DNA of 35,865 bases from the NCBI GenBank assembly GCA_948663575.1, contig CAPNAV010000010.1, positions 1-35,865 on the forward strand, in the 5' to 3' direction. The notes beneath the pieces are model-generated. The model was not told the origin of the DNA. It was given only the letters and a program-made list of their open reading frames with translations, and ran no database searches. Positions 8,659 through 16,961 of this stretch are shown piece by piece; positions within the stretch are counted from its first letter, which is position 1, and each line of letters starts with the position of its first letter. This DNA comes from an uncultured Candidatus Saccharibacteria bacterium (GTDB lineage Bacteria; Patescibacteriota; Saccharimonadia; Saccharimonadales; Saccharimonadaceae). Made by a program: the position numbers and the translations under genes.

Positions 8659-9050
8659 ACGAAAATAGCCAGCCATTCGCCTATTCTGAAATAGTCAAAG
8701 AGCATTTTTTGAACCCGCGTAATTTTCTGATGGGTGACGAATCTGCATACTCTCATGACGCAGAGGGGGTGGTTGGAAATCCTGTTTGCGGCGACCAAAT
8801 GAAAATGTTTCTACAGATCAAAGACGACAAAATCACTGATGTTAAATGGAAGACTTATGGTTGCGCAAGCGCCATTGCCTCAACCTCCGCCCTGTCTGAA
8901 CTTGCCAAAGGCAAAACTCTTGATGAAGCCCTAGAAATTGGTCCCGTAGAAATCGCGGATTTTCTAGGAGGATTGCCACAACACAAATTCCATTGCTCTG
9001 TCCTTGGGCACGAGGCTCTTGCTGCTGCCATACAGAATTATCGCTCTTGA
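8655..9050 (+). CDS. Fe-S cluster scaffold, IscU/NifU-N family
   Basis: Assembly platform receiving sulfur from the desulfurase encoded just upstream, with which it overlaps by four bases. The three conserved cysteines are present: C45 in NPVCGDQM (with D47), C70 in YGCASAIAS and C114 in HCSVLG. 131 residues fits a stand-alone IscU/SufU-type scaffold. AAGGAG lies upstream of the ATG inside the end of the desulfurase gene. Whether it is nearer IscU or SufU cannot be settled by eye. Confidence 0.9.
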   Translation: MNENSQPFAYSEIVKEHFLNPRNFLMGDESAYSHDAEGVVGNPVCGDQMKMFLQIKDDKITDVKWKTYGCASAIASTSALSELAKGKTLDEALEIGPVEIADFLGGLPQHKFHCSVLGHEALAAAIQNYRS

Positions 9051-9102
9051 CCATTGAATGTGTCGTATGATTTTGTGGTTAGCTTCGGAGCGTATTCAGA
9101 AA

Positions 9103-9121
9103 TGTTGTAATTTTTACAACA
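9103..9121 (+). repeat. Interspersed palindrome, copy 2
   Basis: TGTTGTAATTTTTACAACA: 8-base arms around TTT. It begins 53 bases after the scaffold gene stop, in the intergenic gap before the 9221 gene. Confidence 0.9.
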
Positions 9122-9185
9122 CTTTGCACGCAGATGTTATATAAAACAGTTAAATCTTAGCTTTTAGGCAGCTCTTGTGAATAAG

Positions 9186-9214
9186 TTGTATTTTAGAAAA
9201 GGTCGGTTTATAAT
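9186..9214 (+). promoter_or_regulatory. Promoter of the 9221 gene (leaderless)
   Basis: TTGTAT (9186-9191), 17-base spacer, TATAAT (9209-9214). The ATG is 6 bases further, so the transcript should start at or next to it. Confidence 0.65.
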
Positions 9215-9220
9215 AAACAT

Positions 9221-10495
9221 ATGTATATTTCGCTGCGCACAACCACGATTATCTATAAGGCTGCATTAGGCTTTTTGTCAGTATTGGGTGTCTGGGTGAG
9301 CTTTGCTACTTTCGACTCAGCAGCATGGCGTGTTTTTTTGACTTGGATTTTAATTATTTCGGCAATATATTATATAATGTCTACTTTGATATTTCTTCTA
9401 AACAAAAAACGTCGCGCTAGTGACACGCCCTGCCCGATGCTCGAAGGTATGATCATTGTTTCACTAGTTCTGTGCGGCGTCACGGCAGTTACGTGTTTTG
9501 CTAATGAAATAGAGCATCCTATGATCACTGGTCTCATGGCTGCGCTTGTGTATGTAACTCTTCCGATTCTAACTATTGGCGGCTGGCTACTATTCTCTAA
9601 AAAAGGCGCATGGCATCTTATCAGTCCGTTCTATTGGCTGGCTTTGCCTCTCACCTATGTCGGTTTTATCTTGTTCTCGGCTGAAGTATCATCCGCAAAT
9701 TTAGACATGCCATATCCCTTGCCGTTTTTAGATTATCAAAACTATGATCTCGCTAATCTCTTCACGTGGTTACTGTTTTTTGCGGTGATTATATTGGTTT
9801 TTAGTTATGTCTTAGTGGTTATCGACGTAATTATGGGTGGGCAAGTCGCCAAGAATATTGTTCTTCCGCGCATCAAAACACTTCAAGCTGAGCCAGCAGC
9901 TACGCAGCATGTTGAAACGGAATCTAATGACGAGCCAATCGTAGCGGAGCCTATCATTCGTAGCTCTAATTCGCAGTCAAATCCAGACGACAAACCAAAG
10001 ACTGGTCATCAAGCCTCCAAAAAATCCGATCATAAATCGGAACATGTCAATGATTTCTCTAAAAATGGCGCTAGTCGCAAGTCGCCTCGTCCTGATGCTA
10101 CGCAAGCTGCGCAGTCTGCGAAAAATCCTCAGGCCGCCAAAAATGCTCAGCAGCCAACAGCTACTAACAATATTAAGAACAACAATAATATAAAAACTAC
10201 CGATGGTATTAAACCGTCACCTAAAAAGAAGCCGGCTAATACAGAAGTACTGAATAATAACAACAAAACGGAAGTTCGTATTGATAATGGTTCTAAAGAA
10301 GATTTCAAAACTAATCCTAGCCAGCCAAAGCGCGTGGAAGACGTCGAATACCGAAAACGCGATATGCAAGATGTTCGTCGTCCATCGGTAAAAACTAAAC
10401 AGCCAAAGTCTCAGCCGTCAACAGAAGCACGGGAAGTGTCTGTAGATGATATGGATGATTTGTTGTCATCCAAGCCTCAAAAGGTTAAAGAATAG
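9221..10495 (+). CDS. Six-helix membrane protein (Pr6Pr-like) with long disordered tail
   Basis: The N-terminal half (about residues 10-215) has six hydrophobic segments. A PYPLPFLDYQNYD stretch just before the last one resembles the Pr6Pr / FAR-17a/AIG1-like membrane family. The C-terminal half (about 225-424) is hydrophilic and low in complexity, rich in Asn, Lys, Ser, Gln and Pro, and is probably a disordered cytoplasmic tail ending in an acidic DDMDDLL patch. The function is unknown. The gene stands alone and convergent to dut, with its own leaderless promoter. Confidence 0.65.
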   Translation: MYISLRTTTIIYKAALGFLSVLGVWVSFATFDSAAWRVFLTWILIISAIYYIMSTLIFLLNKKRRASDTPCPMLEGMIIVSLVLCGVTAVTCFANEIEHPMITGLMAALVYVTLPILTIGGWLLFSKKGAWHLISPFYWLALPLTYVGFILFSAEVSSANLDMPYPLPFLDYQNYDLANLFTWLLFFAVIILVFSYVLVVIDVIMGGQVAKNIVLPRIKTLQAEPAATQHVETESNDEPIVAEPIIRSSNSQSNPDDKPKTGHQASKKSDHKSEHVNDFSKNGASRKSPRPDATQAAQSAKNPQAAKNAQQPTATNNIKNNNNIKTTDGIKPSPKKKPANTEVLNNNNKTEVRIDNGSKEDFKTNPSQPKRVEDVEYRKRDMQDVRRPSVKTKQPKSQPSTEAREVSVDDMDDLLSSKPQKVKE

Positions 10496-10516
10496 AAGTA
10501 ATATTTATCGAGTCTA

Positions 10517-10969
10517 TTAATTAGTGGAGCCAATCCCGCCAATTCGCTGAGAGCCGGGTATATCATTATCTACTAATAAAAACTTTTGAAATACAGCTTG
10601 CGCAATTCGATCGCCTTTTTTGATATGCAAAACTTTGTCGGATACATTAAAGATCAGTATTTGAAAATGCCCATCATTTTCTGGATTGTTATAGAAGTCG
10701 GCATCAATCAGTCCTACTCCATTTGCTAGCACAATTCCGCGTTTAGCTCCCGAACTGCGATTAAGAAGCATCAAGTATTCATCGGGCTGACAATATACTT
10801 TGAGTCCAGTGGCGATCATCGTTGGCGCAATACCTGGCCGAAAAACTGGAACTACCATATCCTCTGCCGCCTCGATGTCATAGCCTGCCGATTGCCCTGT
10901 CGATCTCCTTGGCAAATGAATGCTTTGGGATTCCCACCCTTTCGCTATTTCAAAACCTCGCTCTTTCAT
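10517..10969 (-). CDS. dut: Deoxyuridine 5'-triphosphate nucleotidohydrolase (dUTPase)
   Basis: Hydrolyses dUTP to dUMP, limiting uracil in DNA and feeding ThyA. All five trimeric dUTPase motifs are recognisable: SAGYDI, NRSSGAKRGI, GLIDADFY, GDRIAQAVFQ and, slightly altered, RIGGIGSTN. 150 residues is normal. A TACAAT box lies 6 bases before the ATG. It stands near thyA and ung, which handle dUMP and genomic uracil. Confidence 0.93.
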   Translation of the reverse strand: MKERGFEIAKGWESQSIHLPRRSTGQSAGYDIEAAEDMVVPVFRPGIAPTMIATGLKVYCQPDEYLMLLNRSSGAKRGIVLANGVGLIDADFYNNPENDGHFQILIFNVSDKVLHIKKGDRIAQAVFQKFLLVDNDIPGSQRIGGIGSTN

Positions 10970-10975
10970 AACCTA

Positions 10976-10981
10976 ATTGTA
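10976..10981 (-). promoter_or_regulatory. -10 box of dut (leaderless)
   Basis: TACAAT on the minus strand, 6 bases before the dut ATG at 10969, with no ribosome-binding site between. Confidence 0.5.
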
Positions 10982-11021
10982 TCATGTCTAGTATATTAGT
11001 AATCCGTTGCAGAATTAGTTA

Positions 11022-11040
11022 CAATGTAAAACTTACAACA
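11022..11040 (-). repeat. Possible degenerate copy of the interspersed palindrome
   Basis: 15 of 19 positions match the minus-strand form of the palindrome; the right arm and centre are nearly intact and the left arm is decayed. It lies in the divergent dut/11159 intergenic region. May be chance. Confidence 0.3.
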
Positions 11041-11060
11041 CAATCTGAAAAACTTTATGC

Positions 11061-11158
11061 TATACTAAAGAAAAGCATGAGGGGACAAAAGGGAAAAACG
11101 CTCTTGGGCAAAGCGAATCTAACTAACGTAACAACGTAGGGAGTGGAGGCCCAAAGTT
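11061..11158 (+). promoter_or_regulatory. Promoter and long leader of the 11159 gene
   Basis: A TATGC-extended -10 box TATACT (11061-11066) precedes a leader of about 85 bases. TTGGGC (11104-11109) can pair with GCCCAA (11149-11154), directly abutting the GGAGG ribosome-binding site (11145-11149), so leader folding could affect translation. No known riboswitch class is recognised. Confidence 0.4.
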
Positions 11159-11608
11159 ATGAGCGAAAAAGATAGCTCTCAGAATATTAACGCGGAAGTG
11201 ACATCTGGTGCTGTGGCAGAAAAGAGCAAAAAAACAGCTCAGGAAAAATCTAGCGACGTAGTCGAAATGGCTCAATCTATTATTAAGAAAGACCGTAAAA
11301 TCACTGAGCTTGAACAGCGCATTGTTAAACTCGAAAAGCGTTTTAAAACTAATGAACAATTTGCTCGCACACTTTCAACCTGTCTTGCGACGCAAGTAAT
11401 TGGAATTGATGCCGTAACATCGGTGGTTCGTCGCGCTATTACGAGCGATGCGGAGGTTAATGCTGAGCTTGGATCTGCAATACATACATACGACAAGCAT
11501 AAATTTCGCCGTTGGATGTCGGGCTTTTGCGGCGTGCTACTATGGATTGCGTCAGTTGCTGCTGCTGCGATTGTGGGTGCATCGATCCAATGGTTGTTTG
11601 GAAAATAA
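11159..11608 (+). CDS. Coiled-coil, C-terminally membrane-anchored hypothetical protein
   Basis: 149 residues. The first 35 are polar and Ser/Lys/Glu-rich. Residues about 35-70 form a likely coiled coil (KKDRKITELEQRIVKLEKRF). A single hydrophobic segment near the C-terminus (about 122-145, GVLLWIASVAAAAIVGASI) suggests a tail anchor with most of the protein in the cytoplasm. No family recognised. The thyA start lies 18 bases after the stop, so they may share a transcript. Confidence 0.6.
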   Translation: MSEKDSSQNINAEVTSGAVAEKSKKTAQEKSSDVVEMAQSIIKKDRKITELEQRIVKLEKRFKTNEQFARTLSTCLATQVIGIDAVTSVVRRAITSDAEVNAELGSAIHTYDKHKFRRWMSGFCGVLLWIASVAAAAIVGASIQWLFGK

Positions 11609-11626
11609 TAGAAAGGAGACAGAAAT

Positions 11627-12547
11627 ATGGCGCAGTTTGCAGGCACGAAGGGTGATATTTATACTAAAGAGATTATCAAGCGCATTCTCGATGAAGGCTG
11701 TCTTGATAAATGGCCTAGTTCCAAATATGCGGATGGAGCTCCTGCTCATACTATAAGCGTTAATCATGGCATAGCCACCTATGATCTTACGAAGGGTGAA
11801 TTTCCACTCATTACATTACGTCCCATCGCTGTCAAATTTGCTATTGGCGAGCTACTGTGGATTTATCAGGATCAATCTAATAATCTAGACCTTCTCAAAG
11901 AAAAATATGGTGTCACCTGGTGGGATGAATGGGATATTGGCGACCGCACTATCGGTGCTGTCTATGGCGAGACGATTCGCCGCCACAACTTAGTTGGCGA
12001 GCTTATTGATGGTATCACAAAAAATCCTGATGGTCGCCGTCATATTATTAATATGTGGCAAGTTGATGATTATAAGGATAAGCATGGACTCAAACCTTGC
12101 GCTTATCAAACAATCTGGAATGTTCGTCGTGGCAAAGATGGTATTGATTATCTCGATATGGCTCTGTTTCAGCGTTCGAGTGATTTTCTTTCCGCGGGAT
12201 GCATTAACCAAATGCAATATTTAGTATTCTTGCATCTTATCGCTCGTCACTGCGGCTACACCCCCGGTCGCTTTACTTGGTTCTATAATAATATTCAAAT
12301 TTACAATCGACATATTAACCTTGCCAAGGAGTTGGTTGCTCGTGATCCGGTCGAATGCCACCCATCGATTTGGTTAAATCCTCGCAAAAACAATTTCTAC
12401 GACTTTACGATAGATGATATCAAAATTCTCGGCTATCCCAAAAAAGAGATTGCTAAAAAGAATCCACAGATGTCGTTTGATCTTGGTCACGAGAATATTG
12501 ATACAGAAGGTTTTGATCTCCGTGATTTCCTCGATAAAGAAAAATAG
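11627..12547 (+). CDS. thyA: Thymidylate synthase (ThyA type)
   Basis: Makes dTMP from dUMP with methylene-tetrahydrofolate, producing dihydrofolate for FolA. The catalytic cysteine is C158 in LKPCAYQTIW, where most ThyA proteins have PPC-H. The substrate segment FQRSSDF is intact, but the next block reads LSAGCINQMQY instead of the common LGLPFN, so this is a divergent branch. The tail WFYNNIQIYNRH corresponds to the conserved D.H.Y..H-type dUMP contacts. 306 residues; AAAGGAG is upstream of the ATG. Confidence 0.88.
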   Translation: MAQFAGTKGDIYTKEIIKRILDEGCLDKWPSSKYADGAPAHTISVNHGIATYDLTKGEFPLITLRPIAVKFAIGELLWIYQDQSNNLDLLKEKYGVTWWDEWDIGDRTIGAVYGETIRRHNLVGELIDGITKNPDGRRHIINMWQVDDYKDKHGLKPCAYQTIWNVRRGKDGIDYLDMALFQRSSDFLSAGCINQMQYLVFLHLIARHCGYTPGRFTWFYNNIQIYNRHINLAKELVARDPVECHPSIWLNPRKNNFYDFTIDDIKILGYPKKEIAKKNPQMSFDLGHENIDTEGFDLRDFLDKEK

Positions 12548-12579
12548 AGTAAAATCACCAATAATCTATAGAGATATGC

Positions 12580-12585
12580 TATACT
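12580..12585 (+). promoter_or_regulatory. -10 box of the 12593 gene (leaderless)
   Basis: TATGC-extended TATACT, 7 bases before the ATG at 12593; no ribosome-binding site. Confidence 0.5.
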
Positions 12586-12592
12586 TCTAAAC

Positions 12593-12925
12593 ATGAAACA
12601 TCATTGTCATTGTGGCTTCTTTAAGCGCCACGCCCACTTTAAAGCCAAACGTTTTGGCGCCCTCGGCGCAGTATTAATGGTTTTGCATTTGCTTTATCAT
12701 GTCGCTGAATGCTTAGTTTTGCCAGCTATCTTTGTTGGTTTATCTCACGGTCACGACGACACCGCTGCTGTATCAGACGAAACTTACGAATCACTAAATA
12801 TTACAGATCGTCCAGACACTCTCACGCAATCAGGCCAGCTTACTTTTGCTGAAGCTGCTAAATACGCCGCTCCGCTCTCTTTATCGACGGCAAGAGGTAT
12901 ATTCGTTTACGATTTAAGCAACTAG
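12593..12925 (+). CDS. His/Cys-rich single-pass membrane hypothetical protein
   Basis: 110 residues. The N-terminus is unusually rich in metal-ligand residues (HHCHC, then RHAHF). One hydrophobic stretch (about 23-50) itself contains H and C, followed by SHGHDD. The rest is polar. Metal binding is suggested by composition only; no family is recognised. The DUF167 gene starts 7 bases downstream, so they may be co-transcribed. Confidence 0.5.
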   Translation: MKHHCHCGFFKRHAHFKAKRFGALGAVLMVLHLLYHVAECLVLPAIFVGLSHGHDDTAAVSDETYESLNITDRPDTLTQSGQLTFAEAAKYAAPLSLSTARGIFVYDLSN

Positions 12926-12932
12926 TGCTTTC

Positions 12933-13169
12933 ATGCGTTACGCTATCTATGTTAAACCAAACTCTAAAAAAGGCCCGCTGGTTGTTGAGCTAGATAATGA
13001 GCTGGTAGTTTACTTACGCGAGAAGCCAGTCGATGGCGAGGCGAATGTTGCGCTCATTAAACTTCTTGCTAAACACTTCGGCGTAGCGAAAACCTGCATT
13101 GCTATCAAAACGGGCCAAAATTCTCGCCACAAAATTATCAAAGTCTTGGGTAATACTGCAGGAACGTGA
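12933..13169 (+). CDS. DUF167/YggU family protein
   Basis: Small α/β protein of a widespread family of unknown role. The signature is YVKPNSKKG near the start and the central LREKPVDGEANVALIKLLAKHFGV block, followed by KTGQNSRHKIIKV. 78 residues is typical. It is the last gene before a 504-base gap, and an interspersed palindrome starts 53 bases after its stop. Confidence 0.85.
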   Translation: MRYAIYVKPNSKKGPLVVELDNELVVYLREKPVDGEANVALIKLLAKHFGVAKTCIAIKTGQNSRHKIIKVLGNTAGT

Positions 13170-13221
13170 TTTCTTGGCCATGCCATGTAGTATCTACCTA
13201 GTATTAATTAAATAGCTAAAG

Positions 13222-13240
13222 TGTTGTAATTTTTACAACA
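13222..13240 (+). repeat. Interspersed palindrome, copy 3
   Basis: Exact 19-base match to copy 2, same orientation, 53 bases after the DUF167 gene stop. Confidence 0.9.
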
Positions 13241-13429
13241 TTCGTCATTCAGAAAACAGGAACGAAGCAATACTAGCATTGTCAGACGGTCATTTTACCG
13301 TAGAAATAAGCAATAGAAGAAATAAGGTATTTGTTATTTTACTATTAGAAATAATTAAAAGTGGTGTCATAGATTATTTGACGATATCGTAATACTTTAA
13401 AATAATATCCCTAGCTAATAAAAGCATGC

Positions 13430-13435
13430 TATAAT
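13430..13435 (+). promoter_or_regulatory. -10 box upstream of ung
   Basis: TATAAT extended by ATGC immediately before it, the same extended -10 pattern seen at gap and trigger factor. A second candidate, TTGACG (13378-13383) with AATAAT 17 bases later, lies just upstream. Confidence 0.5.
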
Positions 13436-13673
13436 AATACTAGACAGTGAGGTAACTGGAGTAATGAGAGATGGCAGAATTAGTCTCGGCGGTTAAATAC
13501 AATAAGTCACTACATTTATTGAGATTTTAGATGGTAATAATCTCATCCTTTGCAGCAGCATAAATCATCCTAAAGCAGTTAAAGTCTAACAATATTAGAT
13601 GCAATATCGCTGATTGAGGGCTTGTCTAAAATGCGATACGACATTTACTTAAAAAATAATAAAGGTAAAAATC

Positions 13674-14321
13674 ATGCACGAAAGTTGGAAGTCATTTCTT
13701 GATTCAGAATTCGCCAAGCCTTATTTTCAGGCGTTAAGCAATTTTCTGCACGATGCATATTCGACGACACGAGTTTTTCCGGCTAAAACGCAGGTTTTTC
13801 GCGCCTTCACTACTGACTTAGCATCTGTTAAAGTAGTGATTCTAGGTCAGGATCCGTATCATACGCCAGGTGCTGCTCATGGTTTAGCATTTTCCGTTCC
13901 TGAATCTCAACCAATTCCGCCATCATTAGTAAATATCTACAAGGAGATTGATGCTGAATATGGTCGACATGCCAATTCAACCGGCAATCTTAAACCATGG
14001 CAAGATCAAGGAGTTTTATTGCTAAATAATGTTTTGACCGTCGAAGCTCATAAGGCCGGTTCGCACCGTGGCAAGGGCTGGGAAATCTTTACTGAAGCAA
14101 CTATTCGTTATCTTGATGAGAACCGTGAACATTTAGTTTTTCTGCTCTGGGGCCGTGATGCACGGAGTAAAAAGAGTATCATTAACTCTGAAAAACATCT
14201 TATTCTCGAATCGGCACATCCGTCGCCACTTTCGGCTCATGCCGGTTTCTTTGGTAACAATCATTTCAGGCAGGCCAACGACTATTTACGCGAACACCAA
14301 CTTTCTAAGATTGTCTGGTGA
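13674..14321 (+). CDS. ung: Uracil-DNA glycosylase, family 1
   Basis: Removes uracil from DNA to start base-excision repair. The water-activating motif GQDPYH (D60, H63) and the DNA-intercalation/catalytic loop HPSPLSA (H182) are intact; LLLNNVLTVEAHKAGSH supplies the uracil-binding Asn. 215 residues is normal. The ATG at 13674 follows AAAGGTAAAAATC, a weak ribosome-binding site. It complements dut and thyA nearby. Confidence 0.95.
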   Translation: MHESWKSFLDSEFAKPYFQALSNFLHDAYSTTRVFPAKTQVFRAFTTDLASVKVVILGQDPYHTPGAAHGLAFSVPESQPIPPSLVNIYKEIDAEYGRHANSTGNLKPWQDQGVLLLNNVLTVEAHKAGSHRGKGWEIFTEATIRYLDENREHLVFLLWGRDARSKKSIINSEKHLILESAHPSPLSAHAGFFGNNHFRQANDYLREHQLSKIVW

Positions 14322-14459
14322 AATAAAATTACTTATTAGTAATACGATTTTAGGCTTTTGGTGGTCACGTAAAACATGATTTTCACTTAGCGGCAAAATA
14401 CGCAAATTATAAAAGACTATCCAAAAATCAAAAACTTTTCATCAAGATTCAAAATTCTA

Positions 14460-14543
14460 ATGCTAAACCCTAATTCCTTTATGCTAAAAATCAAATCCTC
14501 TATGCTAAAACATATTTTGTCTATGCTTAAATAAAATCACTAA
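14460..14543 (+). repeat. Four tandem 21-bp units starting ATGCTAAA
   Basis: ATGCTAAA begins at 14460, 14481 and 14502, and ATGCTTAA at 14523: exactly 21 bp apart, or two helical turns. The intervening bases are A/T-rich and partly alike (often ending TCCT or TCT). Two upstream segments (from about 14419 and 14441) look like decayed units. Each unit resembles this genome's extended -10 (TATGCTATAAT) with the last bases changed. Confidence 0.75.
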
Positions 14544-14578
14544 TTTAAAGAAAGTTTGCTGATTTTTAACGGATGTGC

Positions 14579-14608
14579 TTGTTATTTTCAAAAAAATTTT
14601 GTTATACT
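14579..14608 (+). promoter_or_regulatory. Promoter of the secreted cutinase-like gene
   Basis: TTGTTA (14579-14584), an 18-base spacer and TATACT (14603-14608), giving a leader of about 33 bases with AAGGAGG (14638-14644) just before the ATG at 14648. Confidence 0.6.
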
Positions 14609-14647
14609 CCGCGCATAAATTATAAAATTTCATGTCCAAGGAGGATA

Positions 14648-16954
14648 ATGTTCCATAAAATACCAAAAATCCATAACCTGCTCATTGCGTTATTGCTTAC
14701 GATCAGCAACTTAACGCTATTTGTTGATATAACCGTAGCGGCCGATACTAAATGTGACGACATAATATTTGTTTTTGCGCGTGGATCTGGTGAGCAACTA
14801 GGTGATACGAGCGTTATGGCTTGGCAAACCGAATTACGTAATCAGTTGCATGGCACCGGGCTACGATTCAGCTTCTATGAGCTTGGCTCGACGTCGTACG
14901 ACGGTTACCAATATCCTGCTGTTGCTGTCTCTGGTACTCTTGGCAGTTATCTTACTATGCTAGGCGCATATGTAAGTAGCGGCTCAACTTTTGCCTTTGG
15001 TGATAGTGTAAAACAGGGAAAAGGCGAATTAAAAGCATATATCGCGCAGATCTCTAGCGCCTGTCCTAATACTAAATTCGTACTTGGTGGCTACTCCCAA
15101 GGCGCCATGGTGATATCCGGCACGCTCGATGAGCTTGACGCTAATAAAATTCTCTATGTAGCCACTTTTGGTGATCCAAAGCTCTATCTCCCCGAAGGCA
15201 ATGATAGATTTTTGGGGGTCATTCCCAAGATTCCAGACGCTTGTTTTGGAAAAAATCTCTCTGCTTACCGCATTAGTGTATCAGACTGTTTTGCTTACGA
15301 GGGTGTATTGGGTGGTTATCGTCCCTACCAGCCATCCGCTTATATTGGAAAAATTGGCGTTTGGTGTAATGATAGTGACATTATGTGCAGCTCTGGTTTG
15401 AGTACTGGCGATCATGTTCTTTATATTACTAAGCAATTTTATGCTGACGCCGCCGGAAAAATTGCCGCTCTGATTCGTCAGGAATTTGCTAGTAAGATTT
15501 CAATCGGCGACAATTTAGGTAGAGGTATACACGACATTGCTTTTGTAATTGACTCCACGATATCTATGCGAAGTATCTTAGAAGAGCATCGCTCAGAAAT
15601 CAAAGCTCTTGCTGCCGAAGCCGTTGCATCTGGTGGTCGCATTGCTCTCTTTGAATTTCGTGATGTTAATATCTACCCTACTAAAAAGCTCTGCGATTTT
15701 GGCTGCACTCTCGATGAATTTAATGCTCAGATTGATGCTATCGTAGCTAATTGGGGAGGCGATGCTTATGAATCTCCTCTTCCTGCTCTTATGTTTACGA
15801 TGAATTCTCTAGACTGGCGCCAGGAGGTGGATAATTCCATTATCCTGGTTACTGATGGCAAATATCGCGACCCAGATTATGACGACACAACCCTTGAGAT
15901 GGTAATTGAGCGTAGTCGTAATCTTACCTCCTCCTCGTCACGCAGCGCTAATAATTTGTCGCCTATCGCAATCCACGTAATCACTAAAACGGATGAGATC
16001 CCAACTTATACTCCGCTTACTGAACAAACTGATGGTAATCTCCTCACTTATGATTCATCTAGTGATCATGCTATGCAATTAATCTTTGGATATCCTACTG
16101 CTAGCCTTCAGCTAGATGAATACTCGGGGTTAGTTAATAACGAGTTTACATTTGATGCGTCAGATTCGTTTGCTCAGAACAATAGTAATTTGCGTTTTGA
16201 TTGGGATTTGGATGGCGATGATATTTTTGAGCTTGAAGATGCCGGGTCAGTCGTCAAGCAGACTTATTCCACGGAGTTTGACGGTTATGTTAAGTTACGC
16301 GTCACAGATTCGGCTGATCGCTCCCATGTAACATCCGCTAGGGTCACAGCTGCTATTACTGTTCCTGAGGTGCCAACTCCTGCACGCATTCTTGATCTTC
16401 AAGTCTCTCCACTCGACAATGATAGTTTGGCAATTTCTTTCAAGACTAATGGTGATAATGTAGTCCTCTCGGTGAACGATGAAGTCCTTGGCTTTATTAT
16501 TCTAAAATCTGGCTCAGCCCAACTTACTTTAGGTCAGTTATCCGATACAGCTACTATCACTCTTGCGCCATATCTAAATCGTACCCGCGGTCATATATCC
16601 GCCTTTACGTTTACGGCTGACGGAGATATTATTATGAGCCCATCTCCGGATTCACCTAACTTGCCAGATTTGCCTGAAACACCAGAAGTACCCGAAATCC
16701 CTAATTTACCAGAAACTCCAGAATCTCCGAGCCTTCCAGAAGTTCCAGATTTGCCAGTCCTGCCAGAAACTCCAGACTCGCCCAAGTTACCAGATTTACC
16801 TGAATCATCAGAAACTCCAGGACTACCGATCGCTCCAGAAACATCTAATCGTCCAGGCGGCATAGGTAGTGGACTTGGCGGAATCTCTGCCATCTTGCCG
16901 TCGCGTCCGAATCAAAGCCTTCCTACTACTCCAAATACCGGTAGCTGTCAATAG
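14648..16954 (+). CDS. Secreted cutinase-like / VWA / PKD multidomain protein
   Basis: 768 residues. A signal peptide (hydrophobic 11-27, likely cleavage after VAA at 32) sends it out of the cell. Residues about 36-280 form a cutinase-type α/β-hydrolase: VFARGSGE, nucleophile GYSQGA (S150), a CNDSDIMC segment with D244, and H256. Residues about 296-480 are a von Willebrand A domain with the metal site DSTIS (302-306). A PKD-like β-sandwich (about 495-600) carries DWDLDGDD. The tail (about 675-745) is a Pro/Glu repeat of LPETP type, ending PNTGSCQ. The adhesive domains imply a surface or host-contact role; the substrate is unknown, and cutin, lipid or mycolyl esters are possible. The ATG at 14648 has AAGGAGG just upstream; the frame opens earlier, at 14573. 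Confidence 0.82.
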   Translation: MFHKIPKIHNLLIALLLTISNLTLFVDITVAADTKCDDIIFVFARGSGEQLGDTSVMAWQTELRNQLHGTGLRFSFYELGSTSYDGYQYPAVAVSGTLGSYLTMLGAYVSSGSTFAFGDSVKQGKGELKAYIAQISSACPNTKFVLGGYSQGAMVISGTLDELDANKILYVATFGDPKLYLPEGNDRFLGVIPKIPDACFGKNLSAYRISVSDCFAYEGVLGGYRPYQPSAYIGKIGVWCNDSDIMCSSGLSTGDHVLYITKQFYADAAGKIAALIRQEFASKISIGDNLGRGIHDIAFVIDSTISMRSILEEHRSEIKALAAEAVASGGRIALFEFRDVNIYPTKKLCDFGCTLDEFNAQIDAIVANWGGDAYESPLPALMFTMNSLDWRQEVDNSIILVTDGKYRDPDYDDTTLEMVIERSRNLTSSSSRSANNLSPIAIHVITKTDEIPTYTPLTEQTDGNLLTYDSSSDHAMQLIFGYPTASLQLDEYSGLVNNEFTFDASDSFAQNNSNLRFDWDLDGDDIFELEDAGSVVKQTYSTEFDGYVKLRVTDSADRSHVTSARVTAAITVPEVPTPARILDLQVSPLDNDSLAISFKTNGDNVVLSVNDEVLGFIILKSGSAQLTLGQLSDTATITLAPYLNRTRGHISAFTFTADGDIIMSPSPDSPNLPDLPETPEVPEIPNLPETPESPSLPEVPDLPVLPETPDSPKLPDLPESSETPGLPIAPETSNRPGGIGSGLGGISAILPSRPNQSLPTTPNTGSCQ

Positions 16955-16961
16955 TGTTTTA

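Larger units (their letters stand above)
13170..13673. other. 504-bp gap before ung: palindrome, promoter, long leader
   Basis: Holds the interspersed palindrome (13222-13240), a clear promoter (13430-13435) and then about 235 bases of probable transcribed leader before ung. In the leader are an 11-codon ORF (13464-13496, MRDGRISLGG) and a 7-pair hairpin (13520-13526 with 13539-13545, 12-base loop). No known RNA family is recognised, and there is no long ORF. It could encode a small RNA or a regulatory 5' leader of ung. Confidence 0.4.
14322..14647. other. 326-bp gap: A/T-rich region with 21-bp phased repeats and promoter
   Basis: No gene. It contains the 21-bp repeat block (14460-14543, with two possible decayed units from about 14419) and the promoter of the secreted cutinase-like gene. 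Confidence 0.6.

Noticed and set aside
16591..16893. Minus-strand 100-aa Ser/Gly-rich ORF
   Set aside because: It is the shadow of the Pro/Glu repeat of the secreted protein; no start signal of its own.
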